This document shows, piece after piece, positions 31,700 to 43,839 of a DNA stretch of 64,000 nt. The notes under the pieces were generated by a model. The model saw only the letters and a program-made list of their open reading frames with translations. It did not search any database and was not told the origin of the DNA. The position numbers and the translations under genes were made by a program. Origin of the DNA: Lucifuga dentata (Eukaryota > Chordata > Actinopteri > Ophidiiformes > Bythitidae); NCBI GenBank assembly GCA_014773175.1, contig VXCM01000032.1, positions 124,001-188,000 of the forward strand, in the 5' to 3' direction. Position 1 is the first letter of the stretch, and every line of letters begins with the position of its first letter.

Positions 31700-31880
31700 C
31701 CGTCCAGATGTTGCCCTCCTCTGGTTCCTCATTCCTCTCAAAGCTGCAAAGACCCTGGTGTGCGACCAGTACAGGTGGCTGACCATCAAGATCGTCACTG
31801 CTCTGCTGCTGCTGGCCATCTTGGCTCTTTTCCTCTACAACATGCCTGGATACATGGTGAAGAAGATGTTGGGAGCTTGA
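31700..31880 (+). CDS. otof: otoferlin alternative terminal exon, version 2
   Basis: The same length (181 nt) and splice phase as version 1, with a strong acceptor (CTCTGTACTCCACCAG). The frame is open to TGA at 31878-31880. It starts RPDVALLWFLIPLKAAKT, has the hydrophobic segment LLLLAILALFLY, and ends NMPGYMVKKMLGA. It can replace version 1 only by splicing from the common donor at 27974, about 3.7 kb upstream. It differs from version 3 at four of 59 residues. Intactness at every codon argues for use. Confidence 0.85.
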
Positions 31881-32351
31881 GTTAAACCGGCAGACTAATT
31901 TTTTTCAATGGGGTGTTTATTAAAATATTTCACTTAATACTTCAAATCCATTACTGTTTTCATTGTGTTGAGGAATGTCTTTGCACTGATTTTCAATTTG
32001 AGGAAAGAAGATTTTAGGTAATTTATCAGCTGAGTATTAATATGCATTTATCATTACACATCTCAAGATATTACCATTGTTGTGTGATATAGGCTGGTAC
32101 TGCAGTTTTGCCTTTTTCTTGAAATGCTGTGAATTTATTCCCATTAAACCCTTGCAAAATCTAATACTTACCTATAGAAATTATTAGGCACAGGAGACTT
32201 CAACTGTGAGGATTTTAGCCTTGTTGGCTTCTTTTGGAATTTGGTTATCTTGTTTGAATAATGTTTTGTCATATTTAACTCATTTTGTTGTATCTAGTTA
32301 CATTTGTATGTCAGGAGGCAGCTGGACTATGTATGATACTTTGAATTTGTG

Positions 32352-32357
32352 AATAAA
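32352..32357 (+). terminator. polyadenylation signal of otoferlin version 2
   Basis: AATAAA in the context TTTGAATTTGTGAATAAATTG, about 470 bases after the version 2 stop. The context is nearly the same as that behind version 3. Confidence 0.6.
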
Positions 32358-32711
32358 TTGACTTCTGATCCAGTCATGATTTTTTCAATTTTTCAGTCTT
32401 GTGTATCTGTTTATGTACATCATTGTGAAGATCAGTAACAGAAAATGGAGACACCTATCCATTAACTGAATGCTTTATTACTTTTAATCCCAATACAATC
32501 CATTATGACTCACACACATATAGCTGTACTCTAACTGTACATCTCTGTGTAACAGCTGATGTGGCATCGTGATAACAGCCATTTCAATATCAATACTCCC
32601 AACAAACTAACCCCAAGATTCTCTCAAAAGTGGTGGTCACACTTTAAAATTTTTTGTCATAACAGCAGAACCAAACACTATTTTCTAGTTCTTGCCTTTC
32701 CAAAAATCTAC

Positions 32712-33789
32712 TTAAAGGACCATACCGGCCATTTTGCATTTTTGAGCCTAATATAATCAATTTTCATAAACATAACGTTACTAACAATCCTTTCCCAAAG
32801 CATCCTACTGGAACAGTGAATTAAAATTTTTTTTCCTACTTTCCAAACCGCCATTGGTTTGAGTTCATTCTGGTACACTATTAAAATCAACTTGTTGATA
32901 CTTGAAACGTTCAAGGGATAGGTAATCCATCATCGCGAACAAGACATATATTCAGGTTTTTTTTCTAAGTTATGTAATTTTAGTGTTTAAGCGCAATAAA
33001 AAGCATGGAGTGATCTGAAAATGCTTCTTAGTGGTGCATTCAAGTGCTGTAAGAACTGACAACAGGAAGGATCTTCAGATCACTCCACGCTTTTTATTGC
33101 TTAAATGCTAAAATTACGTTATTTAAAAAAAAAAAAACCCTGAACATACAGTATGCGATGATGGATTACCTGTCCCAAGAACATTTCAAGCATCCAAATG
33201 TTGATTTTAAAGGACCATACCACTCATTTTGCATGTTTGAGCCTACTATATTCAATTTTCATACATGTAATGTTACTGACAATCATTTCCCAAAGCATAC
33301 TACTGGAACGGTGAGTTAAAAAATTTTTTTCCTACCTTCCAGACTGCCATTGGTTTCAGTTCATTCTGGTACACTATTAAAATCAACTTGTTGATACATG
33401 AAACGTTCTCGATAGGTAATCCATCATCGTAAACCACACGTATATTCAGGGTTTTTCGAAGTTTTGTAGCGTTTAGTGTTTAAGGGCAATAAGAGGTGCA
33501 GAATGAATGTATGTCTCCACTGGGGAATATAGTCCCAAAGGAAGATCTGTGTTTATTGAAAAATGTAAATGCCCGTGACTTCATAATTTTGCGTAACTAT
33601 TAGCAGGCAAAAAATTGATTTTTAAGTTGGGTGTATTGCTTGAATATTTGATTTTGAAAGATTAAGAGATTTTGCAAAATATATCAGGAAAACTGAAATA
33701 CGGTTTTATTCTTTGGGAAATGATTTTCAGTAACCTTACATGTATGAAAACTGAATATATTAGGCTCAAACATGCAAAATGGCCTTTAA
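32712..33789. mobile_element. compound TTAA-flanked foldback (MITE-like) elements between terminal exons 2 and 3
   Basis: Two left ends reading TTAAAGGACCATACC start at 32712 and 33207, and the unit closes near 33789 with CATGCAAAATGGCCTTTAA, an imperfect inverted end. The inner part 32920-33200 folds on itself (for example the text around 32985-33020 against 33080-33115). The second element seems inserted into a TTAA in the right arm of the first. No transposase is present. Two related copies lie at 52356 and 60591. Confidence 0.6.
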
Positions 33790-33882
33790 GTGAAAGTAAA
33801 CCAATTAATGCATTTATGAACTTAGATTGTTAATGAGCTTTGGCACTGTCTAACTCACCTTTATGTCTCTGTACTCCACCAG

Positions 33883-34063
33883 CCGTCCAGACATTGCCCT
33901 CCTCTGGTTCCTCATCCCTCTCAAAGCTGCGAAACACCTGGTGTGCGACCAGTACAGGTGGCTGACCATCAAGATTGTCACTGTTCTCCTGCTGCTGGCC
34001 ATCCTCGGTCTTTTCCTATACAACATGCCTGGATACATGGTGAAGAAAATGTTGGGAGCTTAA
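33883..34063 (+). CDS. otof: otoferlin alternative terminal exon, version 3
   Basis: 181 nt, same phase, acceptor CTCTGTACTCCACCAG identical to that of version 2, stop TAA at 34061-34063. It starts RPDIALLWFLIPLKAAKH, has the membrane segment LLLLAILGLFLY, and ends NMPGYMVKKMLGA. The intron just before it also resembles that of version 2, so these two are the younger duplication. It lies 5.9 kb from the common donor at 27974. Confidence 0.85.
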
Positions 34064-34428
34064 TATGTACTTCTTTTTGCTGAAAAGGAATTATTTTACC
34101 AGTAAGTTCATTTTACCCTTGATTTTTTGTTTTTGTTATTTGACCAGAAAAAAAAACAAACATCAAATTGTTGCTTGATTGCATTATTTCTGTAGCTCAG
34201 GCATTCTTGTTTTTATTCTCCATCTGGCTGCGTTACTTTAATATAAATATCTTAACATACTGACATATAATCACTGAAATTGCAATTTGTTGGTGCAGAT
34301 GTGTTACAAATATTTCTTTGCTTGAATTATTTTTGCTGCTGCAGGGTAATTACGGTAATGTTTGTGTTGATTTATTATGAAAACTCTTTGTCAACAGTGT
34401 GCCCTATATATATGACTTGGAATTTGTG

Positions 34429-34434
34429 AATAAA
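34429..34434 (+). terminator. polyadenylation signal of otoferlin version 3
   Basis: AATAAA in the context GACTTGGAATTTGTGAATAAACTGG, about 370 bases after the stop; the same context recurs behind versions 1 and 2. Confidence 0.6.
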
Positions 34435-34439
34435 CTGGC

Positions 34440-35397
34440 ATCTACAAACTTTTCTGATCTTTTGGTCATCAGTCAGAAATCTTTTCAGTTTCTGCTGGAT
34501 TAGATTAGACATGCGAATATTCTTTCTAAAGTGAGATACTAACAACTCAGTGACAAAAAAGTAATATGCATTCTTATACAATAAGGGATCACACAAGATT
34601 TTAAAACTTACCTTATATAATATCAAAGTTACATTCATTTTATTAAGAAAAAAAAGACTTATTTTAGATTTTTGTTTTTTTTTTTTATCTTTTATGATTT
34701 TAGAGAGTAAATATAAGGAATGACTATTTTCATGACACATTGTTGCAATTTGACAAAATACATAACTTCCTGCAAAATTCTGTAACAACCTTAAATAATG
34801 TGGAAACTCCTAAAAGTTGTTCACAGCTGTGAAATGGAGGAAATACTTCTGAAAATCTGGAGCAACTCTGGAAGGTCTGGCTAAATCAAAAATATTTTTC
34901 CTGGAAAAGTCAGGAATAACCATGAAAAACTGTACACTTTGGATTTGTTTGGAAAAACTGAAATATTAGGAGTAAATCAAACGAGAGGGGGAAAAAATGC
35001 TGAAAAGTGGAAGCAACCCAACGTATGTATAACCCCGCAAATTCGACAATAATTACGAACCTTGTAAAGTTATTCTGTAGGTTTCAGACTTAAATTATCT
35101 TACCTGTTACCTAGTCTTAACTATAGTTTACCATGAAACGATTTAACAACAGAAAAGTTGTTAAACCCATCCGACAAAAATCGCTAACGAAATCCAGGAA
35201 TTAGCCACGGTCCGTAGAAAACAAATTTAAGAATTTTTGGTATTTATGTTGAATATTCAACCCTCAAGCCTGGTTTGTTGTTTTTATACTTACTTTTACA
35301 AACATAATTAGCAGCCATTTTCATTTCTCTTCACTTTGTATTTTCAGCATTTTCTGAGCTCTGCTCAATGACGACGTTCTGATTTTTCGTGCCAGTN
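34440..35397. other. intergenic, no gene seen
   Basis: AT-rich DNA with a T run near 34670. Around 34800-34970 there is a purine-rich stretch of short GGAAAA/CTGGAA-type words that recurs in similar style near 54790-54940. No coding or RNA gene recognised before the tRNA. Confidence 0.5.
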
Positions 35398-35408
35398 AAA
35401 AAAAAAAA
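35398..35408 (-). terminator. Pol III terminator of the first tRNA-Ala
   Basis: Eleven A on the plus strand, that is a T run on the tRNA strand, begin one base after the tRNA 3' end. The adjacent N at 35397 means the true run length is unknown. Confidence 0.7.
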
Positions 35409-35409
35409 G

Positions 35410-35482
35410 TGGAGGATGCGGGCATCGATCCCGCTACCTCTCGCATGCTAAGCGAGCGCTCTACCATTTGAGCTAATCCCCC
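35410..35482 (-). tRNA. tRNA-Ala (anticodon AGC)
   Basis: The 73-base sequence on the minus strand folds as a standard cloverleaf: acceptor stem GGGGGAT with ATCCTCC, A box TAGCTCAAATGG, anticodon loop TTAGCAT giving AGC (read as IGC), and T arm around GGGATCGATGCCC. No intron. It agrees with the usual vertebrate tRNA-Ala(AGC) sequence. Reads GCU/GCC/GCA alanine codons. Confidence 0.96.
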
Positions 35483-36231
35483 TCTATAACTTTTATGAGA
35501 ACCAGCCCTTTAAATAGACAGCACTGTTAGATATTTTCTACTATTTGATGTTATTCAGTGTTATGGGTTTTATTATTGACTATAACACACGTAACAGGCA
35601 TTTGACCAGTCAAGTCAATGACTAACTTGCATTTCTCCTCTAACCAATCGGACCTTTATGATTGAACACTGGACAGCCTTCTATTTTTCTTAAGTAACAA
35701 TACAATTTAAATAAATTAAAACCTTTTCAAGTTTCTTTAACCTTTGACGAACAGATTTGGACTCTTAATGAGGACGTTTCTGGGGTGGTGAAGGCACGAC
35801 GAATGTGAACAATGAAGGCACAATGAATTTTAACAATGGATTTGAACGACACAATAAACACAGTTGTCATGTCAAGGCTGATTAAGGCACGTCTAAAGGC
35901 CTCAATTATACCAGTGCGTTTAGCTACTAACACTGTTGTGGGAACAACTATTTCACGATAAAATCAAAACCTTTTCAGGCTTATAATAGAAGCAAGAACT
36001 ATTCAATATGGCGACGGGTGACGTTGCTTTACGTCCCTGCGCCATGAGCGAGTGAAAGTAAGCAAAAAATGCAAGCCCTAGTAGTACTGTAGTCTATTTG
36101 TTACTTAGGTTTACGTTGAGCTGAAATAGCTCCGATAGGTGCAGTAAGCATCGATGGCCAAACCAGTGACATGTGAAGTGCGTTTTCATTGACAAGACAT
36201 TAAAATGAAGTAAAGAACGGCAAAAACTTTT

Positions 36232-36304
36232 TGGAGGATGCGGGCATCGATCCCGCTACCTCTCGCATGCTAAGCGAGCGCTCTACCATTTGAGCTAATC
36301 CCCC
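36232..36304 (-). tRNA. tRNA-Ala (anticodon AGC), second copy
   Basis: Identical over all 73 bases to the copy at 35410-35482 and on the same strand, 749 bases away. Its own terminator is a short T run on the minus strand (plus AAAAA, 36222-36226). Flanks outside the gene are not alike, so the identity is limited to the tRNA itself. Confidence 0.96.
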
Positions 36305-37170
36305 TCCACACCTGTTAAGGCTACGGATAAGCTCTTCAGATACAAGACTGGCCCACACATTATACGCCATTAGCTTTTTTTTTTTTTTTTAAATTCAATA
36401 TTACAGATAAAGTAGAGTACACCATTGACCAATCTAGTCACTGATTAAACTAAGTTTTACATTGATTTTGTTCTTATTGACTTTAAATGTTGTTTTAATG
36501 CATTTTGTTTGTGCAAAGCACTTTGAATTACCTTTGTGTTTGAATGATGCTATTTAAATAAATTTGCCTTCCTAGTCGGACAGATATGGTTCCGTGCTGC
36601 CCCCTATGGGGTTTAAATGGAACATATTGGTCAGTGTAGAAAAGTATTACTTTTATAAGAAGCAGTTTTGTATGAACAAAATATTTTTTTTTTCGTTGGA
36701 AAAGCATTATATATATTTATGTCGTTATACATAATGTAAGTAGGTCACTAACTCAGGAGAATAAGGAGATTAAGGCTCAGTTTGAACACAGGCTGTCAGA
36801 TGAAGATTAATGGTGAAGATTATAAAACTGCATTGGGCATACACATGTGATTTTTACACTATATTTGTCCTGTTACCTTTTATGTGACAAAGGATTACAC
36901 ATTAAGTGATTATCAAAAAGGTTGCCAGTACTACTGTCTGTACTGACAGAGGTCATAGTTTCATTTGGAAATCTTCAAGTCAAACAAATCTGAGCACTGT
37001 TTTGCAGATGAAAGTGGAAATTTTGAATTTTGAATACTATAGCTGTAGTGAAGATGCTTCAAAGAATTTTCCTGTAGTTGCAAATCATTATATAATGAGT
37101 ACACACTTGTATTTCCTTGCATTACACATCAAACCTGGCACAAAATAGACCACAAAACTATTTTTCACAA
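36305..37170. other. spacer between tRNA gene and mapre3 3' UTR
   Basis: AT-rich, no coding signal. A GCCCCCTATGGGG word at 36599-36611 gives a weak CTCF-like match on the minus strand. A run of T lies near 36376. Confidence 0.45.
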
Positions 37171-37173
37171 CTG

Positions 37174-37179
37174 TTTATT
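37174..37179 (-). terminator. polyadenylation signal of mapre3
   Basis: AATAAA on the minus strand, about 1.3 kb after the mapre3 stop. It is the best-placed signal before the tRNA genes and implies that 37160-38472 is the mapre3 3' UTR. Confidence 0.45.
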
Positions 37180-38472
37180 TACTGTAAAACTGAAAGGATG
37201 ATTGTTCTGTAAATGTGTCCACAGTCCATGAAAGCAAGTTCCAGAGTGGATGTCAGCCAGTTTGCAAAGAAAAAAAGCTGGGGAAGGACAAGGTTTGGTT
37301 TAACTGGATGTTAATGATGACCAGCATCATCCTGAACTGGTCACAGACCCCTTAATACTAACTTCCTTATGTCCTAGCTAGACTCATATACCCATTAGCT
37401 GGGTAGCCCTTCTCATCAAATAAAAAACATACAAACACACTTTGATTAGCAGTTTAAAACAAGACAAAAGCTGTCATGTGACTATTATTCAGTGTCTGGC
37501 TCCCTTATATTTTAGAATAAAATATTAGAACTTCTACAATCTACAACCATATTGTCTTTCTGCAGGGTTGGCTTTCACCTCTGAAGTTTAAACTTATGGG
37601 TTACTGCATGTCGGCCTAATAGATACAACAGCAATTAACCAGAATCGTGCGACATCAGACAAAATCTCCACACAAAACACATTTACAAAATATCACTCAT
37701 TCACAGTCAATGTATAACATTCTCATGCTCAGATATGTTGCTAATCATATGCCTCAATTCATTATATCACTGTATTTCCTTCAGCGTTTCTACATGCCAT
37801 TTGACCCACCAGAACAAAAACCAAAAGCTTGATGCTGACTCAAGCACACACCATAACTGAAATAACACACCAGGCCTCAGTGTTTCATCAATATACAGTA
37901 AGTTTTGCACCAATTTTGCTACAGAAAGTTAACCAAAATGAAATATAAGTTAAATAAATAAAAAACTCACTTATTTCACTACAGTTTTAATAGATGTGGG
38001 ACTGTTCTGATGGCACATTGGAGCAGTGGTTGTCTGTGCTCTAAATATATCAGCGCACCAAAGGCAAATAAATAACTCCATAATGAGCGAAGACATTGTT
38101 CTCTCAGGAATCAAAATGCCTGTAATATTTAAACTGTATGCCATAACCTCCATGCCAGTCATCCCCTCAGCTCAGCTCAACTTTCTGCGTTAATCATGCT
38201 GAAATAATTGGGATGTGTCATACATTACTATAGCTGTTTCTATGTCAGTGGTGGCAGGGGGGGAGCAGCAAACAATACAGAGGAGTAGCAGTACATGGCT
38301 GTGGCGGGGGGGGCGTTTATGAACAGAAATACATATGAGAAAGAAATGAAACAATATAAATAGAGCGAGGATAACGGTAAGTATTTATAGACAGCGTGCA
38401 GAGAATGTAGAAAACAAATGAAGACAAAAAGAAAAGGAAGGGGAGATGCCAGGCAGGAGGGAGATGAAGGCT

Positions 38473-41400
38473 TCAGTATTCATCTTGGTCCAGGTGAGCT
38501 TGTTCATCGAAATCGTCATCCTCTGGAGGTGCAAAGCCTTCCTGAGACACAGAAAACAGGTTTTATATATTAACACCGGTACATAAAAGTCATTCAATTT
38601 GTCATTTAAATTTTCCTAATTTTTACCATCAGAACACAGTTGACATCCAAACCACAGGTGCCAGTTCAATCCTCACCTCTAAATTCTAATTCATAGAAAT
38701 AAATATAAATTAGATCAGCTTGACATCTATTAGGAACTAGAATGAGATTGTCATTTGTCAGGCATGCAGGTTTTCTGTTCTCTGCATTGGCACAGGACAC
38801 ACCTGTATATGTGACCCATGTGTACTACAGGTTTTTCATCTGTTTGATAGTTCCCTATTTAGCTTTTTTGTCTTGCCCAATATATATGGTAGCTATATAG
38901 CTCTAGCTCTCATGATATAGGCTGATCCTATATGCTTAAATTTAGATGAATATCCTAGTCCTTCATCCCAACAAACAGAGCTAATATATTGTGCATGGTA
39001 TTTTACCTCTGAAGTCTCTAAAACATGCAGATCACAGTGATGCACTGCTGCATGTGTTTGTCTTTGATAATGGATAGATACCTCTGTAGCGTAGAGAATG
39101 TTGATTATCCTGCTGAGGACGGCATTATTTTCGCTCTCGTGTTCCTGGCAGATCAGCTCAACGTCCCGTAATTTGCTGAAGTAGAAATCTCTCTCCTTCT
39201 CTAACCCGTCTACAGTCAACTTCAACTCCATCAGCTTAGAACAGAAAGAAGAAAATCAAATGTTTACAGTGGTAATATCAAAAGACTATGCTAAGAGACA
39301 TATTATAGAGAATGAACGAGGAGGATGGGAATACGATCACATTTTTCTAAGTACTGCCTGTAATCTAGTGGCAGTGGTTTGAATGTCAAATTCTACCTGT
39401 TGATTTAGTTCCATGATCTCAGCATCGCTACCACCGTTTCTAGACAAAGCTGGATTCTTCCTCATAGCTGGAGTGTTGTGTTGGACCCGCTGTGGTGTTG
39501 GCATGTTTTTGGGGACTGTTGGAGATGTCCTCTGTGGTCCTGAAGGTGCCAGAGGTGGTTAGACATGTTTAGCATTTGAATAAAAAAAAGGAATTAATTT
39601 CATTTATATTGGCTTTGGAGCATTTATGGCAGTGGGCACAGCGAATTATTTATGGTGTCTGGAGTATGTTACTGGAATAATTAGATACTTTTTCAGTGGT
39701 AAAATATAATAAAATAATTAAGTGATTCATTTGAAAAACAATTTATGAAAAGATTAATTCAATGTGCATTTAAAACCAGTCTCAAAAATCTATTTGCAAA
39801 AATAGTATAAAAGGACCATTAAAAATGTCAATGTATAAATGTACTCTATTCCACACTAAAATTAAACAAATTAAACCCAGAGCTGTGATTAGCCAGCTGA
39901 CAAGACAAATTTATCATAACAGTAAAATGATAACCAACCAATCAGAGCTCCTGTTATTGCTCTATTGGTTGAAACTCCTTTAAAGACAAACTGAATGTCT
40001 TTAAATTAAAATTGAAATATTAAAGCAAAAGACAAGATAGAGCACAATAGTTAAAAATAATTTTGGAAATCCATTTAGAAACTCATTTTCTTCATTATTT
40101 AGATAAAATGATGAAATGTAATTATTTGGCATATTTAATAAACATTTTATAACTTTTTTTAGCCAATTATTAAATAATGTAATTTAAATGTACATTAAAT
40201 TGATCACTTTAAACAATGAAAGAAATTATTTATTATAATTAACCACAAAAATAGGAGATAATATACATAATATTATTCCAGTGGCACATTCCACACTTCA
40301 TAATTACAGAGAGCTAATGTAAGCGTACATATAGCATAATGTTGTGCCTTTGATAGTTTGTAAATGAAGACATTTCAAACAGTGCTGAAAGGACACAAAC
40401 TGGCATTGCCAGTATACAGTTATTGTAACTGAGCAAAAGGTTATTAAGAAGCCAAATTATAAAGGAAAAAAAAGGTAAAATGTTTATAAAAAATATTGAA
40501 TGTCACACTTGTCAAACCTGTGTCCTGCCAGACCTCTGCAAGTGCTTCAGCAGAGACTTCAGTTGTGCTACAAGTGAACTCAAAGACAAAACATGCTAAC
40601 ACACATAACCCCAGTTCTGAGAGAATGCATCATTCTGCCCATTTACAACCACGCTGCTTACCAGTGAGCAGGTCACACAGCAGGCTTATCACACACTGGA
40701 AGTTAAACTAGATCATTGCCATGATTTCCAAGCGAACAGCAGAGATATAGAATGGCTGCTCAGGCTGCAAATTCCTTTTGTTAGTGATATTAAAAACACA
40801 AGTTACTGTTTCATTTGTAAGTCCAGATTTCAGAGAGATGGAGCTCCGACAGCATTGCGTCATCTTATTGATGCAAGACATGAGGGGGAAAAGCTGTATT
40901 TTGTGTTTTTGTTGTGATTCTGGCATCATTATCACCAGTTAGAACTGGGAAAACAGGTTACAAATGGAGTCAGAATTTTAGCAGTTTGTCAACCCCACCA
41001 GATACCAAGGTGATTAATAAATCCCAACAGTGCCTTAGTGATATCAAGTGTCTTGTGAATGCTGATGGATCTATGAGGACAGCAGTCATTCTTTGAATCG
41101 TGCTGCTCACACCACTTGCTTGCAGGGAGCACTTTGAGCCATCCAAAGCTCAGCAAGACCGTGCAGCAAAGGCAAAACTGTTTGGTTACCTTGGTTTCTC
41201 TTTGGTTTGTGGATAAAGTGATCACCTGGGTTGGGGGCAGGGGCCACGTCCTGCCCCTGTCTGGCTAGTATAGGGTCATAGTCCTTCCCGTCGTAGTTTG
41301 CGTCGAAGAACTTCTTGAACCACTGCACAAATTCAAAGTTGTCCTGGAACTTCCCTTTTACAAGCTTTTCTACAGGAATTATCTGCAGGAACAGAAACAG

Positions 41401-41951
41401 GAAATGGTTGCATGGGTCAATGACATACAAATGCCTTAAAGACTGATTAGCCTCAGCTTTTAAGTGCATCTTATTCCCAAATTTTGATTTATAAATAAGC
41501 TAAAAAATGTATTTTAAAATGTATTTTAGGTGGTAAACAAATAGCAAGCACAAATTTACAGTAAAAGTGGAAGATAGTAAAAGGATCTGACTTTGTCAAC
41601 GCTCATCCTTTTGAAAGCCGCCTGAAGAACTTTGAAGTTGTGTATAAATTCGTGCTCCAGCTTGGCTTGAAATTTGACCTTCTTCAGAAGGATGCAACCT
41701 GGAAACAACATGTCCATAAACTGGCAATATGCTGCTCCTGGAAAACACAAAAACACAACTGTGTCCATCTTTTTTTAACAACAGCCAGGAATTATTACAA
41801 CTGATTTTGGGTGACCACACTACGCCTCACCTGAACAGAGCTGCTCAATCTTGGTGTAGGTGAGATGCAAAGAATCGTTGACCCACGCCAGCATGTCATG
41901 TCGGCTGAGGTTGTCAATAGACACAGATGTTGCGTACACGTTCACTGCCAT
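38473..41951 (-). CDS. mapre3: MAPRE3 (EB3), microtubule plus-end binding protein, complete
   Basis: Six coding exons (41951-41831, 41737-41592, 41382-41190, 39539-39397, 39234-39082, 38541-38473) join to 274 aa; human EB3 has 281. The calponin-homology domain at about residues 14-116 ([45 protein letters not shown]) binds GTP-tubulin lattices at growing ends. A basic Ser/Pro linker follows, then the EB homology coiled coil at about 197-255 ([28 protein letters not shown]), which recruits SxIP partners. The tail ends [13 protein letters not shown]...DQDEY, with the terminal aromatic residue needed for CAP-Gly partners. The tail and the [19 protein letters not shown] block fit EB3 better than EB1 or EB2. 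Exon 3 was extended to the donor at 41189 because this adds [14 protein letters not shown] and keeps the frame. Confidence 0.93.
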
Positions 41952-42097
41952 CCCCTACATGAAACAAGGACAAAATTCAAAAAGAGCAGTCACTCAGTTG
42001 GAATTTTTGCATATAATTTCTTTTTTGCATATCTTCTAACATATACGCTGATAACAATATATCTGTGCCGATAAAATCAGATTGCTGATAGTCATCG

Positions 42098-42212
42098 AAA
42101 CTTGATTAGATGATAACCGCAGTCAATGCCTTTTGATTACATAGTCTGCCTTTGATTAGCCTCTGTATGTAAATCAAAAAAATGCTGACTGCGGTTATCA
42201 TCTAATCAAGTT
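42098..42212. repeat. 115-base foldback element with 28-bp perfect arms
   Basis: AAACTTGATTAGATGATAAC at the left (42098 on) is the start of a 28-base arm, 42098-42125, matched exactly in inverted order by 42185-42212. The loop is 59 bases, and the pairing continues weakly inward (TTTTGATTAC against GTAAATCAAAA). It lies in the 5' intron of mapre3. Looks like a small nonautonomous DNA element or a structured intronic hairpin. Confidence 0.7.
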
Positions 42213-43485
42213 TAGACACAAAGCCTTCAGTTTTAGTTTCAGTTCAATCTCCAGTTGTCTCGTGAGTGAAGACCTCCTGGAGATTAAACTCAAGACGATG
42301 ATATTTGTGAGCAGTTTAACACATCTGGCAGCTCCAGCTTCTCTTCGTTCACTTTGCTCAAGTGCTAAAACCTTCCAGCAACGTCAAAAAAAGGACTATA
42401 ATACCCTCACACTCCCTGCAGTATAAACGCATATTGACTTCAAGATGGAACCTGTGAAAAGCAGATTATTGAAGGTCAGTTTGAAGCTGAGGGGAGCTGA
42501 GACTCTACAATTAAATAGCTACAAATGGCACGTTTTAAGGGCTATTTCAAATTCTTTTTCTTACTTTTTATCCTTAAATTTGACTTACCGGTAGTTATAT
42601 TATAAAACCTTTAGATAACCCCCGATGAATGTTCTCTGGAGGTTTAGAAGGTTTCTTAACAGGTCTAAATTTGTTTGCTGGGTTTAAGCAACTAAACAAA
42701 AAAATATGAAAACACACAAATAATTAATTAGTTATTTTTGGTGTCTGGTCCAAAATTTCTTAGCCGGGTGGGGTTGCACTGGGTGGCTTTGGACCTGTGA
42801 ATCCTTCTAAAATCCTGGTTGCGGCCCTGGTCACACTATGTAGATAACAGCCAGTTTTGTCACACTTTAACCCCTGAAAGATGCTGCAATTAGACAGAAC
42901 TGATTCTCCATTTAACCGTGGTGCTGTTTTTTTTCTGATAACCCTGATATTGCGAATACACCTCCATCAGCGCCTACATTAGTCTCCTCGGCTCTCCTAT
43001 AACATGATAACCTAAAATCATCTAGCAATAGACGCGTTGAAGCCATATGCAGCCACATTAAACGAGAATAGCGTTGCCCAAGTGTAATTTTTAACAAATA
43101 AGGATGATAGTATCACGGAAACGTTCTCCAAAAGCCCTGATGTGCATATACCGGCCTTTGAGAACCCCCATAATGACTGCAGCAAAACGCACAGGTCCGT
43201 CAAGAATCAATGGGCGGGGATCCGCAGCTGGTATTTCTAGTCTGCGCTGAGAACAATAAATGTGCCTGTTTGCAGGGTGTCTCTCGGTTAAAAACCCGCA
43301 GCGGTGGAGATCCAAGCGGCCCCCTCTACAGGCCTCCCCGAATACCTCAGCACTGTCAGCCCGAGAGAATATTCTCACTGTATGGGAATAAAACTGATCC
43401 CCACGCAAACACGTCCACGCGCCTGAAAAAAATAGAGAAATACAGGGATTAAAGTGGGTCCGTGGGAGGTTGCGGTGATACTCAC

Positions 43486-43640
43486 TGTGTTGTGTGTTGT
43501 TATCACGCTGGCTGTAATCCTTATGTCAAAGCCCGTTGCTGTCGTCGTTGTCAGACCGTGCGCGGTGCGGTGCGCGTTTAGTAACGGGCCGCCCTGTCTG
43601 CAACAATCCAGCTGCTACTGCGCATGCGCCCGACTCCATG
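43486..43640 (-). promoter_or_regulatory. probable mapre3 noncoding first exon and CpG-rich promoter
   Basis: A GC- and CpG-rich island in otherwise AT-rich DNA (GTGCGCGGTGCGGTGCGCGTT and the palindromic NRF1-like GCGCATGCGC, 43620-43629). On the minus strand a strong donor (ACA then GTGAGTAT, donor at 43485-43484) can splice to the mapre3 start exon. The island seems to extend to about 43200. Confidence 0.55.
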
Positions 43641-43839
43641 CTGTTAAAGGTTCATTATAAATAGGACTTTGGCCTGTTCGGAGACACATGATGAGACTGC
43701 GTGGATTTTTAGGCCTGTTGGCCTGTTGAGGGCAAGTTACACAAAATGCCTCATGTTAATGTTTTCTATTCATCATTCAAACATTTAATTTAGATAAAAT
43801 ACCATAAGAGCAAAAAAAAAAAAAANAAAAAAAAAAAAA

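Noticed and set aside
40496..40711. Possible extra mapre3 exon in the long intron
   Set aside because: The mapre3 frame closes perfectly without it and no EB-family sequence is visible on the minus strand there.
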